Positions 10,722-22,034 of a DNA stretch of 64,000 bases are shown piece after piece. The stretch covers positions 1 through 64,000 of the forward strand of contig JAUCBJ010007887.1 of assembly GCA_032718475.1 (NCBI GenBank). The letters are read 5' to 3'. Position numbers and translations under genes: made by a program. The notes under the pieces are model-generated. The model was not told the DNA's origin and made no database searches. It saw only the letters and a list, made by a program, of their open reading frames with translations. The stretch is from Nemertoderma westbladi. Its lineage: Eukaryota; Xenacoelomorpha; Nemertodermatida; Nemertodermatidae. Positions within the stretch are counted from its first letter, which is position 1. Every line of letters starts with the position of its first letter.

Positions 10722-11951
10722 ATGACTAGCGATGATGAAGATGAGACTGGGGGAATTAAAGATTTTAAAAAGAGGCGAAGCTAAGAAAGGAAAAATGCTA
10801 CTCGCCTTATAAATGATTTAGAAAAATTACGTAGAACCCCTGAGACTGGTATAAATTCTGATGATCTTGCCTACCAAATATAACTATTAGATCGTCAACG
10901 GCAATTGTTGAATGAGTTGGACTCTGAACTTATTTCCCTAGGTTATCAAGATCCTGTTGTATCCCAATATGACCGCGACATAGATTGTGTTATTTATAAA
11001 TCCCGCCGTCTGTTGGCTCGGTTGGAAAATAATATTAATGCTTTAGTTTCACACCCATCAAATTCAGATGCCTCCTCTAGCCCTGGTGAAATGGACCGCG
11101 ATATTCCCAAAATTAAACTCCCAAGTTTTAGTGGTCAGTACCTACAGTGGCGCCCGTTTTGGGACCAATTTAAAGCAATAATCCACGATAGACCAGGTCT
11201 CTCTGATATAAAGAAATTTATTCATTTACGCAGCTGTTTGGAGGGAGAGGCAAAGGAGGCAATTTCAGGTTTGCCAGCCTCTGCAGCAAATTATTCCAAC
11301 GCAGTTAATAAACTTAAAAATAGGTACGGTAACCCCCACTTACTAATTGGAATGTATGCCTCACAACTTTGTTCCTTACCACCCATGCGTGATAATGATT
11401 TAAAGGTATTTAGGCGGACTATGGATGCTTTTGAAAGTTCGCTAAGTGAAATACGCCAACTTTCAGTTGAAATTCAGGAGGAACCAACAAGAGAGGAACC
11501 TTCTACTTCTACTGATTTAACTTCTCTCCTTTTGGCTCCACTTCTTCTGCAAAAACTTCCTTCTGATCTAGTTATGGTATGGAATCGCAATCATTCTTCT
11601 GATCGGTTTAACCTAGATTTATTGCTAGAATTCATTCGTAAGGAGTTGGAGTCAAGGGAATCGGTTGAGTTTACTTCTAAACCATATGCATCAACCCAAG
11701 TGGTTAGAACTTCAATAGGACCGAAATTCCCTACAACAAATTCCAAATCACATGCAGCTACAGGATCTTTTGTTGTGCATGAGTCAACCCCAAAGTCAAA
11801 TGCTTGCATATTTTGCCATACTAAACCAATTCATCGGTTTAAGGACTGTTCTGTTTTTCTATCTAAGCAAATCGAGGAACGGCTTAAAATTCTTAGGCTT
11901 AGTAATATTTGTACAAACTGTCTTGGCAATCATGGTACCAAGGACTGCTAA
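10722..11951 (+). pseudogene. Pao element B gag, three in-frame TAA stops
   Basis: Gag capsid/nucleocapsid gene in the same frame as pol. The likely start is ATG 10722 (MTSDDEDETGG). Codons then run to the zinc-knuckle region with stops only at TAA 10782, TAA 10881 and TAA 11949. The long open part holds the DUF1759-type Pao capsid domain: LPSFSGQYLQWRPFWDQF near 11118, LRSCLEGEAKEAISGLP, NKLKNRYGNP. Zinc-binding cysteines follow: CIFC...H...C (11803-11850) and CTNC...H...C (11911-11949). The last stop interrupts the cysteine pattern, which continues downstream (CYSCG...H). With no frameshift, the damage is limited to these codons. Readthrough of the last stop is possible but unsupported. Confidence 0.85.
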
Positions 11952-14900
11952 TCCTCAACTGGATGCTACTCCTGTGGGAAAAGACATAATACTTTATTGT
12001 GTTTTAAAAGGTCCCGTGAGTTAGCTCAAGGATCAACCCCAGTGCATAAACCATCTTCCCATACAACTACTTCTGCAGTTCTGCCATGTATACCTACAGT
12101 TCCATCCATTTCACCACCTCAGTCCCACGGGGGTCCTCCAGCTGTACTAAATTCCAGGGAGGCTTCTAGTCAGCCACCTCATTTTCATTGGGGTCCGACC
12201 TCAACTTCCTGGGGAGTTTCCAATAATCCTAATAACTCTATTGTTTCAGATACCCCAACCCAGGCTGAAAACTATTCAGTGTTTGTAAAGTTGGCAATGG
12301 CTTTTATAGTTCCACCAGATAATAACCATGGTGGCTACTGGATTCATGTGTATTTGGACGATGGTTCAAAACGTTCATACATTCGAACTGACTTGGCTAC
12401 TGAATTAGACTTACCCATTATTGAATCCCGAGTAATGTCCACTGGCTCATTTGGTAATATAGTACAAACTAATCAATCAAATTTAGTCACTTTCAATTTA
12501 TTCAGCCAATTCTCTCAAGATTTTGTAACTTTATCTGCCTGGACGGCAGATAAGCTTTGTCCAATTATGAAACAGGAAAAGTTATATTCACTCCCTCAGT
12601 CTGTATCACATTTAGGTGAATGGGCTGACAACTTTAATGGTGGTAATCGCGATATTTCAATTATTATAGGAGCAGACAACATATGGTCTGTAACTGACTC
12701 GGTACATAAATTTCCAAATAGCCCCACTGTTGTCAGTACATTTTTTGGTAACGTTTTTTCGGGGCCTTATCGCTCTAATCCCTCTCTTCCTACGGATATT
12801 TCCCCATCAATGTATATTTCAGAAATCCCTGATAACTCGATTGAACAGTTATGGAATTTAGAGGCAGTTGGGGTAAAAGAACAAGATGTAGATTGTACTC
12901 CTTACCCACCACCAGTAGTTTCCCAAGAAGAATTCCCTCATTACCAAGTCCGTTTGCCTTTTAAAGGCATACAACGGCCCTCCAGTAACTTCCCTTCTGT
13001 ATCTGCAATTCAGCCGAAGGTGTTTTTCAGACTTAACATTAATGAGAAAAATGTTTATGGTGAGAAATTGCGTAAACTTATTTCGGATGGCATTATTGAA
13101 CCAGCCACTTCCGATAGCCATGAAGGTTTTTTTCTCCCTCACCATTTGGTATATTCCTCCAATAAATACCATATTGTCTTCAATGGTTCTGCTAGAGACT
13201 ACAATGGAGTTACTTTAAACTCTTGTTTAGACCCAGGACCCAATTTGTTAACCTTATTGGTTGACGTTATCCTCCGAGTTCGTCTTCACCCTCATGTTGT
13301 TATGGGGGATGTTGAAGCAGCATTTCATCAAGTTGCTATCCATCCTGATGATCGTAAATGGGTTAAGTTGAGATGGAATGGGTGTGATTATCAATTTAAA
13401 TTTGTTCCCTTTGGTTTAAACTCAAGTTCCTTCCTACTCCATTCGACTATCCATTTCCATGTTTCATCAGAAGCTCCACCTACTTTCAATGATGAAATTA
13501 TAGAATCTTTATATTGTGATGATGTAATTCATTCTGATGATAGTTATGAGCGGGCTGGTTGGTTTATCGCTGAAACAGCTGCTCTACTTTCAAGGGCAGG
13601 TATGAACCTTCGCATTGTTGATAATCCAACCAAGATACTCGGCCTTCCTTGGAAAACTTCCACAGACACACTCTATATAGATACTTCCAGTATTCTTAAT
13701 GGTCCAGTTATATGTCGCAGAGATGTCATAAAGGCTGCGGCACGTATTTATGACCCACTGGGTTTGATACGTCCTTGGACTCTTCTTGGTAGGATCATCC
13801 TTCAACTTAGCTGGAAATCTAAACTCAACTGGGATGATCCTCTGCCTGCTGATCTCCTTAAATTATGGAATAATTGGGCATCAGATTGTGGTATTCGTGT
13901 TTATTTCCCCCGGTGTGTTTACATATCCAACATTTCGGAATTGTTTATATTCTGTGATGCATCAATAAAGGCTTACGCATTTTTGGCTTATATTGTAAAT
14001 CCAAACTCCTTGCCTACTTTATTTTTTGGGAAGGCAAGGGCTGCACCTATTAAACCAACAACATTGTCTGTTCCACGACTTGAATTAATGGCAACAGTTC
14101 TTGGGGCTAATTTCGCCAACCATGTCACAAATAAAATTTTCCATCCAAAGCAAATTCACTTATTTTCTGATGCTCTTTGTGTGCTAAATTGGATTCGTAA
14201 AGGTCCCAACAAGCGTGATATCTTCGTCAATAACCGAGTTCAAACTATAGTAAAAGTAACAGATCCTACATTTTGGCACTATGTACCAACGGACCTAAAT
14301 CCGGCTGATATTCCAACAAGGGGCTGTTCTCTCTCCCATTTGGCTACTTGTGAGCAATACCTACATGGACCTCATTTTATAACAAAGCCACATTCAGAGT
14401 GGCCAATAGAACCTTTACCCCCTCCCCAACTTGTTATGATAACAGAGGTTCATCCTTTAGCTGAATGGTCTTTGATTTGCTTGGAATCATATTCTGGCTT
14501 TTGGAAGCCTGTCCACATCCTCGCTTGGATATTTAGATATATAAACAACCTACGCCATATTGATTCTAAAATATCTGGACCATTAACCTTCATTGAGAAG
14601 CAGCATTTATTGAATTTATTAATTCGTATAGAGCAGCGTAAAACTTACAGTGTAGAGGTTAGGGTGTTAGAGTCAAACCCTTCCTCAAGCGTCTCTCAAC
14701 AATCCCCTATTCATAAACTCCGCCCAATAATAGAAAATGGGATATTAAAATCCCAACCCCGAACTAGAGAGAATCCTAGAATTATACTACCAAAGAGCAG
14801 TGATCTTACCAAATTGATTGTTCTCCATATTCATGAAAGCCTAATGCATCAAGGTGCCAGTGCCACACTGGCTCAAATTAATCTGAAATATTCCATTCCA

Positions 14901-16082
14901 GGTGGGCGTTCATTGGTTCGTAAACTTCTACATAATGAATGTAATAAATGTAAACGGTATCGAGCATTACCATATAAGGCTAGTGAATCGTTATTACAAC
15001 CTTTTCATTGTCAACCTTTAGTTCCATTCCAGTGTATGGGTATTGATTTCTTTGGTAACTTACGTTCCGATGATGGGGATAAATTACCATGTTTATTGGC
15101 TACATGCGCTTCAACTCGTGCCATCAACTTAGAGCTTTGTGATGATGGATCAGCTTTTCATACACATTTGGCTCTTAGAAAACTATTCGCTCGCCGGCTT
15201 CGCCCATTTACAGAAGTGGAGATTCATTCCGACAATGCAAAGACCTTTAAGAAAATCTCACACTTGAGATTTCCTCATCATAGTACTGTTTGGCGATTTA
15301 TTCCTGCCCATTCTCCTCACTGGGGAGGATGGTGGGAGCGTTTGGTTAAACTGGTCAGATTGTGTCTAAAGATAACCTTACATGGTCAGAAATTTACAAA
15401 ATGTCAATTACAGGCAATCATAGCTGAGGTTGAAATGGTTGCTAATTTGAGACCTCTAACTTCTGTTAGTTCAGATCCTAATGATTTTAACATAATCACA
15501 CCAAGTGATTTCTTATATGGTATCCCTCCTAAAGATGACAATGACATTGATCCCGCTGCTATAGATTCAGATAAATTGCGGCAGTGTTTATACTCCCGCG
15601 ATCAAATCAGCCGCAGGTTTTGGAAGCTTTGGTCAACAGAATATTTGGCTTCTCTCCGTAACTGGCGTACTAAGAAATCACCTTCTCGTCTACCGAATCT
15701 TGGTGACCTTGTGTTGGTTCATCAAGACAACTGTCCTCGGGGTCGGTGGCCTTTAGCCCGGGTTATAAAACACTTTGTTGGTCCAGATGGCGAATGTCGG
15801 GCTACTGAGATACTTTTGAATGGCAAGAAAACGACACGGGCGGTTCATCTACTTATTCCACTTGAAGTCGACAATTGTTACAAGGTTCCTAACCGTGGGG
15901 GTAATGATCAACAACAAAAAACTCAGATGTCACCTATATGTGTTGATAATACTCAAGAAGACTCCATCGATAGAAGGGTTCGAGGTAAAAGGGAATCTGT
16001 CCCTATTGATAGTAACCAATCTCCTTTAATTACCTCACGTGGTCGTATCTCTAAGAAACCTGATTATTTCGTAGCCCATTAG
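11952..16082 (+). CDS. pol: Pao element B pol: protease, RT, RNase H, integrase
   Basis: Uninterrupted open frame following gag without a frame change; the first ATG is 11997, giving 1361 codons. Domains by residue from that ATG: a proline-rich linker; protease (DUF1758) about 95-250 with active-site segment YLDDGSKRSYI at about 118 (DDGS where the family usually has DSGS); RT about 330-560 with DVEAAFHQV (438), FVPFGLNSS and YCDD (506-509); RNase H about 640-770 with FCDAS and FSDALCVLNWIRKG; integrase about 935-1240 with an H-H...CNKC zinc site and a D, D, E triad in GIDFFG, IHSDNA and HWGGWWERL; a C-terminal DUF5641 region with RPNLGDLVLVHQDN-like sequence. It is the most intact polymerase in the window. 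The changed protease motif and stopped gag make autonomy doubtful. Confidence 0.93.
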   Translation, partial: SSTGCYSCGKRHNTLLCFKRSRELAQGSTPVHKPSSHTTTSAVLPCIPTVPSISPPQSHGGPPAVLNSREASSQPPHFHWGPTSTSWGVSNNPNNSIVSDTPTQAENYSVFVKLAMAFIVPPDNNHGGYWIHVYLDDGSKRSYIRTDLATELDLPIIESRVMSTGSFGNIVQTNQSNLVTFNLFSQFSQDFVTLSAWTADKLCPIMKQEKLYSLPQSVSHLGEWADNFNGGNRDISIIIGADNIWSVTDSVHKFPNSPTVVSTFFGNVFSGPYRSNPSLPTDISPSMYISEIPDNSIEQLWNLEAVGVKEQDVDCTPYPPPVVSQEEFPHYQVRLPFKGIQRPSSNFPSVSAIQPKVFFRLNINEKNVYGEKLRKLISDGIIEPATSDSHEGFFLPHHLVYSSNKYHIVFNGSARDYNGVTLNSCLDPGPNLLTLLVDVILRVRLHPHVVMGDVEAAFHQVAIHPDDRKWVKLRWNGCDYQFKFVPFGLNSSSFLLHSTIHFHVSSEAPPTFNDEIIESLYCDDVIHSDDSYERAGWFIAETAALLSRAGMNLRIVDNPTKILGLPWKTSTDTLYIDTSSILNGPVICRRDVIKAAARIYDPLGLIRPWTLLGRIILQLSWKSKLNWDDPLPADLLKLWNNWASDCGIRVYFPRCVYISNISELFIFCDASIKAYAFLAYIVNPNSLPTLFFGKARAAPIKPTTLSVPRLELMATVLGANFANHVTNKIFHPKQIHLFSDALCVLNWIRKGPNKRDIFVNNRVQTIVKVTDPTFWHYVPTDLNPADIPTRGCSLSHLATCEQYLHGPHFITKPHSEWPIEPLPPPQLVMITEVHPLAEWSLICLESYSGFWKPVHILAWIFRYINNLRHIDSKISGPLTFIEKQHLLNLLIRIEQRKTYSVEVRVLESNPSSSVSQQSPIHKLRPIIENGILKSQPRTRENPRIILPKSSDLTKLIVLHIHESLMHQGASATLAQINLKYSIPGGRSLVRKLLHNECNKCKRYRALPYKASESLLQPFHCQPLVPFQCMGIDFFGNLRSDDGDKLPCLLATCASTRAINLELCDDGSAFHTHLALRKLFARRLRPFTEVEIHSDNAKTFKKISHLRFPHHSTVWRFIPAHSPHWGGWWERLVKLVRLCLKITLHGQKFTKCQLQAIIAEVEMVANLRPLTSVSSDPNDFNIITPSDFLYGIPPKDDNDIDPAAIDSDKLRQCLYSRDQISRRFWKLWSTEYLASLRNWRTKKSPSRLPNLGDLVLVHQDNCPRGRWPLARVIKHFVGPDGECRATEILLNGKKTTRAVHLLIPLEVDNCYKVPNRGGNDQQQKTQMSPICVDNTQEDSIDRRVRGKRESVPIDSNQSPLITSRGRISKKPDYFVAH

Positions 16083-16098
16083 CTACGACGTGGGGGTA
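16083..16098 (+). promoter_or_regulatory. Element B polypurine tract
   Basis: TGGGGGTA (16091-16098) lies between the pol stop codon and the TGTGAACT start of the 3' LTR, the position of the plus-strand primer. Unlike E1, E2 and E3, no strong stem-loop precedes it. Confidence 0.6.
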
Positions 16099-16387
16099 TG
16101 TGAACTATTGTCTTATTGTTTATATCAGAAACTAATACATACTGTATACCTGTAGCCTTTCGGTTGGTGTTGGGTTTTGATTGTACCTACCAGTACTGTT
16201 CTATGTATACACCCTACTGCTGTACTACCCTACCGGTATGTGGTTCTTTGGTGTTTTCTGCCGGTGCCTTGATTACAGTCACATTCTGACATTATTATTA
16301 TACAGTTATATTGCTGCACTGCTTTACCGCCATTACTTATGTTTTCTGCCAGATCCCATATTTGGATTGCAGTATTTTATACGCACA
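16099..16387 (+). repeat. 3' LTR of element B, truncated
   Basis: Matches 6568-6856 with about five differences, then stops abruptly at GCACAT. The following DNA is unrelated, so the LTR is cut by deletion or by a later insertion. Confidence 0.85.
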
Positions 16388-16997
16388 TCCTCAATGGCAC
16401 CCATATGCTAAGACTTCGGGTCAATTTGTGGGTCGCCCCACATTTTGCATTCATATCTTGGTTGGAAATACTTAGTTGCACTTTATTATCACTAATTATC
16501 CAGAAATTACTGTTAGGTTAAGTGTAAGAGACCATTTTGACCATAGTATTTGTACAGGTCCCGTACTTTACTTAGCAATGTCCCATACTTTACCACACAT
16601 ACCACACTGTAAAAAATGTAAAAAATTAGCAATTTAGCAATTCGTCTGATATTTATATTTTTATTTAAGCTTAATAATACAGCTTTATCCTAAACATCAA
16701 CTCAACACCGTACCTGCGCACAATTCGCTAAATTTTAGAATTGAAATCATAAAATAAAAAAAACATTTCGTACGAATCCGTACTTTACCTTAATTGGACA
16801 AGCTGGTGTTTTCTCAAAAGTGACTAAGTCCCGCCATAAGCTTCGCGAAATCAAAGCTGATATTCGAAAGTTCAATCCAAGCACAATTTTGTTCACATAT
16901 GTGCTGTGGATAACATTGTTCAAAGTTGAAACATTGTTGCAATCAAAGTTCAAAATTGTGTACGAATGTCCCGTACTTTACTTTGGAATGAGCCATT
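16388..16997. other. Unidentified repeat-like interval
   Basis: No coding sequence. A CCCGTACTTTAC motif or a one-base variant appears near 16558, 16581, 16776 and 16968 in the same orientation, suggesting an unclassified element. Confidence 0.4.
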
Positions 16998-17549
16998 AAA
17001 TACATACTTAAAAAAATTTCTAAAACAGGTGGACTGTTCTATAAACTTCGACATATACTTTCTAGAGAGTTACTCCGCATGCTTTTTAATACATTAATTT
17101 ATCCTTACATTTTCTATGGATTGAGTGTTTGGGGCGGCACTTACAAGTCCAACACAGATCCTTTGAAAATAAAAATCAATAAAATATTGCGTTGTATCAC
17201 ATTTAATCATTCTCTATCCTCATCCTATCCCATCTACCAACAATTACGTATCCTACCTCTAGATCTCCTCTATAAATACCAGGTGCTAATACTCATGTTT
17301 GAAGTCCATAATAACCCATCTCACCCTCTAGCTTACCTCTTTACTAAAGCCTCTTCGGTTCACTCATATAATACTCGCTCTGCTTCCTCTGGCCTGTATC
17401 ATTTACCTCCGGCTCGTTTGGATGTTCACCATCTTTCATTATCTATGCAAGGGCCACTTTTGTGGAACTCATTATCACAACTTATTAGGGACAGTCGAAA
17501 CCTGGCGATATTTAAGAAAAAATTAAAATACCACTTACTGCAGATATGA
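16998..17549 (+). pseudogene. LINE (CR1/jockey-like) RT C-terminal end, 5'-truncated
   Basis: The frame is open from about 16998 to a TGA at 17547-17549. It holds the end of a non-LTR retrotransposon ORF2 after the RT catalytic core: LFNTLIYPYIFYGLSVWGG, then KINKILRCITF, and near the end HSYNTRSAS, GPLLWNSL and AIFKKKLKYHL, in the order seen in CR1/jockey-type elements. The core motifs are missing because the copy is 5'-truncated, the common outcome of target-primed integration. Confidence 0.85.
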
Positions 17550-17859
17550 TTAAACCATTTCAATTTCAATAGCATACATATATATTTTTTTATTTTTATT
17601 TTTTTTTTCATATACATTCTTCCCAATTGGTTATCAACAACTTGCGTTATATAAATATATTTTCCTTTACATATTTTGCGTCATATATATAGTTTCATAC
17701 TTTTTTTCTTTACATATACATTCTCCCCTATTGGTTATCATCAGTTTGCTATGCAGTCTTCTACATACCACAAATTTATTTTTTTACATGCAGGAAAAAA
17801 CAAATATTTATAAAATTCCGACAGCAGTCAACCGCACCGCACCCACCTATCTGTATAAT
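17550..17859 (+). other. AT-rich LINE 3' tail and junction
   Basis: T-rich, with two related blocks (ACATTCTTCCCAATTGGTTATCA near 17611 and ACATTCTCCCCTATTGGTTATCA near 17718), each with TTGCGT or TTTGCTA nearby. It looks like a duplicated LINE 3' untranslated segment. No clean poly-A end was found. Confidence 0.4.
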
Positions 17860-18504
17860 TAAATTTACTTTAAACATTCTAGAACTCTCCAGATGCAGGG
17901 GTGAGCTAAAACTACACTAGCTATGCTATAGCGGAAGCTCACACCAATCAACCCAGCAATCAATTTTGTAGGGTATTGTGCGTTATTTTTATTTTATATT
18001 TTGGAGGAAATAAATAAATAAGAAATAAGCTATGGCACGTAGTGTAATCACCAATAATACAATATAAGTTACAGTAATAATGTAAAGGTAACAGGGAAGT
18101 TATAGATTTGGCACCAACATCTGACTACTCTCCAATATAGGTTACACCTTCACCTTTCGTATACAAATTGCTAGCTACTTCCTCTCAGCCGTGAGTGACC
18201 TGGTATTTCCCCTATGTACTAATGGTCCCCTTCTATAGTTACGAATAACCAAATGCATTGTCCTTACTGTATTATTGCATTCCCACTGTAGGTTATTGCA
18301 TCATTGTTCGTTCTGCTGATACATATTTAACATTCTAATTTGCGTTCACACCTTTTAGATGGCTTTGTAACCATGCCATACCATCACTCATGCTATAGCC
18401 AATAAGTCATCTCCGGTTGTTACTCTCATAATCATGGCATTTATTTCATCACATATTCTCGGTTAATCTCGTATATTGGTTTGGGATTACTTCACTAACT
18501 AACA
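17860..18504 (-). repeat. E3 3' LTR (reverse strand)
   Basis: On the - strand it starts TGTTAGTTAG at 18504, directly after a purine run (AGGGAGGAG) and a stem-loop, like E1 and E2. The far end is uncertain. No partner LTR is present. Confidence 0.55.
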
Positions 18505-18528
18505 CTCCTCCCTGTCAGCTTGCTGACA
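18505..18528 (-). promoter_or_regulatory. Stem-loop plus polypurine tract before E3 3' LTR
   Basis: TGTCAGC (18513-18519) and GCTGACA (18522-18528) form a perfect 7-bp palindrome around TT. The purine run follows on the - strand, then the LTR. The stem sequence is unrelated to that of E1/E2 but the order and spacing are alike. Confidence 0.7.
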
Positions 18529-19198
18529 CACACAGGGTAATTCCAAACCAATCTCTTTATCTCCCCATTTTAGCTTAACTTACGAACTGATAATTCTCTC
18601 ACCACCTCAACTTATATACTTCATATACTCTCGTTTACATTACCTGTGTTCACTGTTCCATATGTATATTTACTTCGACCTTATCTCCTCGTTTTACTAA
18701 CCTTTCATTACTGAAAATAATATGTTTAAGAAATTAAACTGAAATAATTAATCTCATGAATTCCTGGAAATTAACAAATGATTGAATCACAATCATATAA
18801 AGTTATCTTATAGTTATGTAAAGTAATAATATACCTAGATTTATATAAATGTCCAATATATAATTAATCTTTCATTATGTTAAAGGTTTATTTCTTATAA
18901 AATATTTCTTCCATCATAAGTATCATTCACTATATAGGAATGTCGTAGGTAGTTATAAAAATAGTTTGTTCTCGTTCACTCCAATAGGAACGCTTATCAT
19001 TGAAGTATGGAGTTTTCTAGCCTTTCTGTTTCTTGAATAGTATTTCTTCCAAGTCTTTCTCACTTATCTGTCTTTGATGTATATACGCGCTTGATACGTT
19101 ACGTAATAACCATCGGCCGATTCCATCCAATCCTGTGGTTCCCACCTACGTTTTTTCTTGTTGGACTCTCTCTGTGTTCGTTCTCGCTGACGCAGCTA
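18529..19198 (-). other. E3 3' untranslated region
   Basis: AT-rich DNA between the end of the env-position gene and the stem-loop. No feature recognised. Confidence 0.4.
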
Positions 19199-20866
19199 TC
19201 AAGTCATGACTGGTGAAGTTAGTTCTGTTTCTCCATATGTAACGCTCCTGTTCTTCCATAAAGAAATATAATCCAAGGTGTATACCATGTCTATTATTCC
19301 TCCTATACGTAATCTTTCCTCCTGCCGAGTAAGATTCGAATCATAATAGCCACTCATGAGGGCTTCTTTCATGACACTCCGATCCCTATGTCCTCTGAAT
19401 CCGCATATCATGCATCGCATATTCAGTCAGTTACACGCTGCTAACAAATGATCAAATCTTCCTCAATATACACACTGTGATACCTATGTTTCTGTTGCTA
19501 TACAAGCTATCTTCAATTGGTGTAGACTCCCACAGAATCCACATCCCAGATTGATATATTGCTGATCAATCCAATGTTGTCTTGGTTCTCCTGTTCATTT
19601 CGATTTTGTTATCCATAGATAATTCAGTCCCTCGTATTGGGTTCCTTGTTTACTGTTAGAGCCTCTTCTAACTGTTGTTTGTTTATTATATCAAATTCCT
19701 TCAGTTTCTTCTGCGTTTCTCTATCCTTTCGTAATAAATCAATTTCCGTCTCTTCCAGCATACCGCATTTCTCTTTGTAGTATTTCTCGTCTCATCGCTG
19801 CTCCATGTAATTCTCCGTCTATTCCAATATACATTGGAACTCTCTGATGACATTCCCACATCATGTAATATTTGTCATACTGTGATAGCTTTTCCAAGGG
19901 CTCTCGTTCCGTCTTCTAATATTCTACCACGGTATCTCGTTGGTTCGATTATTCATTGTTGCTCTATTGCTTGACTCGCTCCTCTCCACTTCCTTACCGA
20001 AAGAAAGAAATAAGAAAGAAATAAAAGTTCGTATCCTCCTGAATAATATACTCATGTTGGATATCCGTCAAGGTGCCTCTCATCCAATGCCATCTCTTCC
20101 ATGGCTTAGGTCTCGTGTTTGCGAAATCGTCCGCCGTTAGCGTTGTTTCTGGATATCTCTCCTTATACTTCCTCCATTCCATTGGTTTATGGTCATGTTG
20201 TCCTAGTATGATCACTATACTTCCTGTTGAAGTACGTTGTGTTCGTTCAATCATTCCCATTCTGTGTAATGATCTCTGCGACTCCATCGCCAACAGGCAT
20301 AACACCTGCAAATCCAGGGTTGCGCCAATGTAGCCATTCATAGATTCGCTTATATCCTTCCTAATATCTGATCCGAATAATATATCGTCCAATCTAGTAT
20401 TAAGTGTGGTACCTTGTCTGGTAATCTTTCTATTTCCATTGTATTGTCTTTATGATCCTTCCTCGTTACATTGAATATGTATACATCGCCATCCAAGTTG
20501 GATATGTGTAAGAAGCATGCACCTCTGACCATACCCTCCGTATCCATTAATAGGATACCCGTATCTTTAACTCATTTTTTGAACACTATCCATTGTTTAC
20601 CCGTTGGGTTCCTCAGTGTCACTCCCTGATTTACTTGTTGATGTAGGTGCATCTTTTCTTCGACTGTTTTCTTTAGCTGCAGTGTTCCATACATATCCAT
20701 CAACGTTTGCTTATGCGCCAACCAGAATTTCAGCTGTAATGTTGCCATCCCCTCGTGTTTAACTGTTCTAATGGCACCATCTTTGGTAGACTCATTGTTG
20801 ACTTTTAATGCTACTGTATAGGGCGACCCTTTATCGATGATTTCATATATTACCGCTCAATAGGGT
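19199..20866 (-). pseudogene. E3 env-position gene remnant (zinc-finger protein)
   Basis: Read on the - strand from about 20866. The first part (to 20580) has MYGTLQLKKTVEEK; then 20547-20350 with ILLMDTEGMVRGAC; then 20392-19994 with GQHDHKPMEWRKYKERY. These align by eye with E2 (TYGTLSLDNAIDEH, MVLDDEGTI, CHKPMEWKKFQEEY) in the same order. Near 19520 CGFCGSLHQLKIAC resembles a C2HC zinc knuckle, and 19420-19380 has RCMICGFRGHRD, a CX2CX4H. Several stops and frame changes interrupt it. It is not an envelope-type protein: no signal peptide or membrane segment is seen. Function unknown; nucleic-acid binding is inferred from the knuckles. Confidence 0.65.
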
Positions 20867-21149
20867 ATCTGATATAATATTATGTTTTAATATTAATTAA
20901 GTTTATTATAAACTTATCCTAGGGCCTAAATAATTTAGTAGAATCATTAACGACCTACTATCCTAATCCTTATTTTATAATTCGTTGATTTATATTAACT
21001 CCCTATTATTTAATTAAATTGGTACAAATTGTAAGTTTGTCAGTTAGGAATATTATTTCCAGATTCCTATCTTCTACATCAATCACCTACATTGCCCTGG
21101 ATCTATAGCAATAGTATTAACCGAAATTCCATCCATCTTCAGGATTTTA
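20867..21149. other. AT-rich junction
   Basis: E3 ends here without any recognisable pol. No gene or repeat identified. Confidence 0.4.
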
Positions 21150-21605
21150 TCTCTGGAAATTGAATGTTTTCGGCTGGAACCCAGTTCAAGAAGCAAACTG
21201 GAAAGCTATGGACTCATAGTGGACCCAGTAGTCACAAGTCCCAGATAGACCATATTCTGTTTCTTAGGAAATACAGGAGCTCTATACAAGACTGTAATGC
21301 ATTTATACTTCGACCCTTCTCAAGTGATCACCGCCTTATTGTGGCCAAGGTAAGACTTAGTCTGCGTGCTAGCAGAACAACGAAATCTGCCTTGCCGTGG
21401 CATGACTAGTCCTCTCTGTTTCATCAGCCAAGTATGAGATCCAGCTTCACACTATACCTGAGCAACAGGTATGAGGTGCTTGCCTCTGAGGCGGCAGATC
21501 ACTGCGAGGGCTATACTTCCTTTAGAGAAGCAGTTAAGTTAGAAGCTGCAGAAACAGTTCCTGTATACCCTCGTAAAAAGGAAACAGGCCCCCTGGGATG
21601 ACCAC
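21150..21605 (+). pseudogene. LINE endonuclease (APE-type) fragment
   Basis: The peptide GKLWTHSGPSSHKSQIDHIL (21191-21250) carries the I-D-[HY]-I-L segment of apurinic-type endonucleases, followed by FSSDHRLIVAKVRLSLR (about 21316-21366) with the S-D-H catalytic triplet. After a stop (21409) another frame continues with EAADHCEGYTSFREAVKLEA and a KKETGPLG segment, typical of the linker before the RT domain. It is truncated on both sides. Confidence 0.75.
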
Positions 21606-22034
21606 AAAATTTGGATGTGCCGAAAATTAGAAAATCCTAATTAGAAAATTTATTCACTGCATGGTAAATGTTAAAGTTAAATTGTTCAAAGCATTCTGCA
21701 CTCAGGTATTTTGTATCGCCCTTTGGGCGCGTCTAAATTACAATCTATATACGACAAATGAGCAAAGGGCGGGAAATTTAAACGTAAATTTAATACGACA
21801 AATAGTGTATAGCTTACAATAACATTACCCATAGACTTTTTGGTTACCAAAATGATTGTAGTGTCTCCTATATGTGCGGTTCTCCCAATATTCCCAAGTT
21901 AATTAATACACAATCGATACTGTGCTTTAATATCTCTTATGTCCAGAGTCAGTAACAATGAAAACAGCATCCTACAGATACATCTGATAGATATGCAATA
22001 TATCGATGAAGATGATATAAACTCGCGACAGAGT
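21606..22034. other. Interval without recognised genes
   Basis: CGCCCTTTG (21718-21726) and CAAAGGGCG (21762-21770) form an inverted pair; ATACGACAAAT occurs at about 21750 and 21800. Possibly a small palindromic element. Confidence 0.35.

Noticed and set aside
10905-16082. An altered genetic code reading TAA as sense
   Set aside because: Pol has no TAA over 1361 codons, and other elements here have TAG and TGA breaks too; simple nonsense mutations explain the gag stops.
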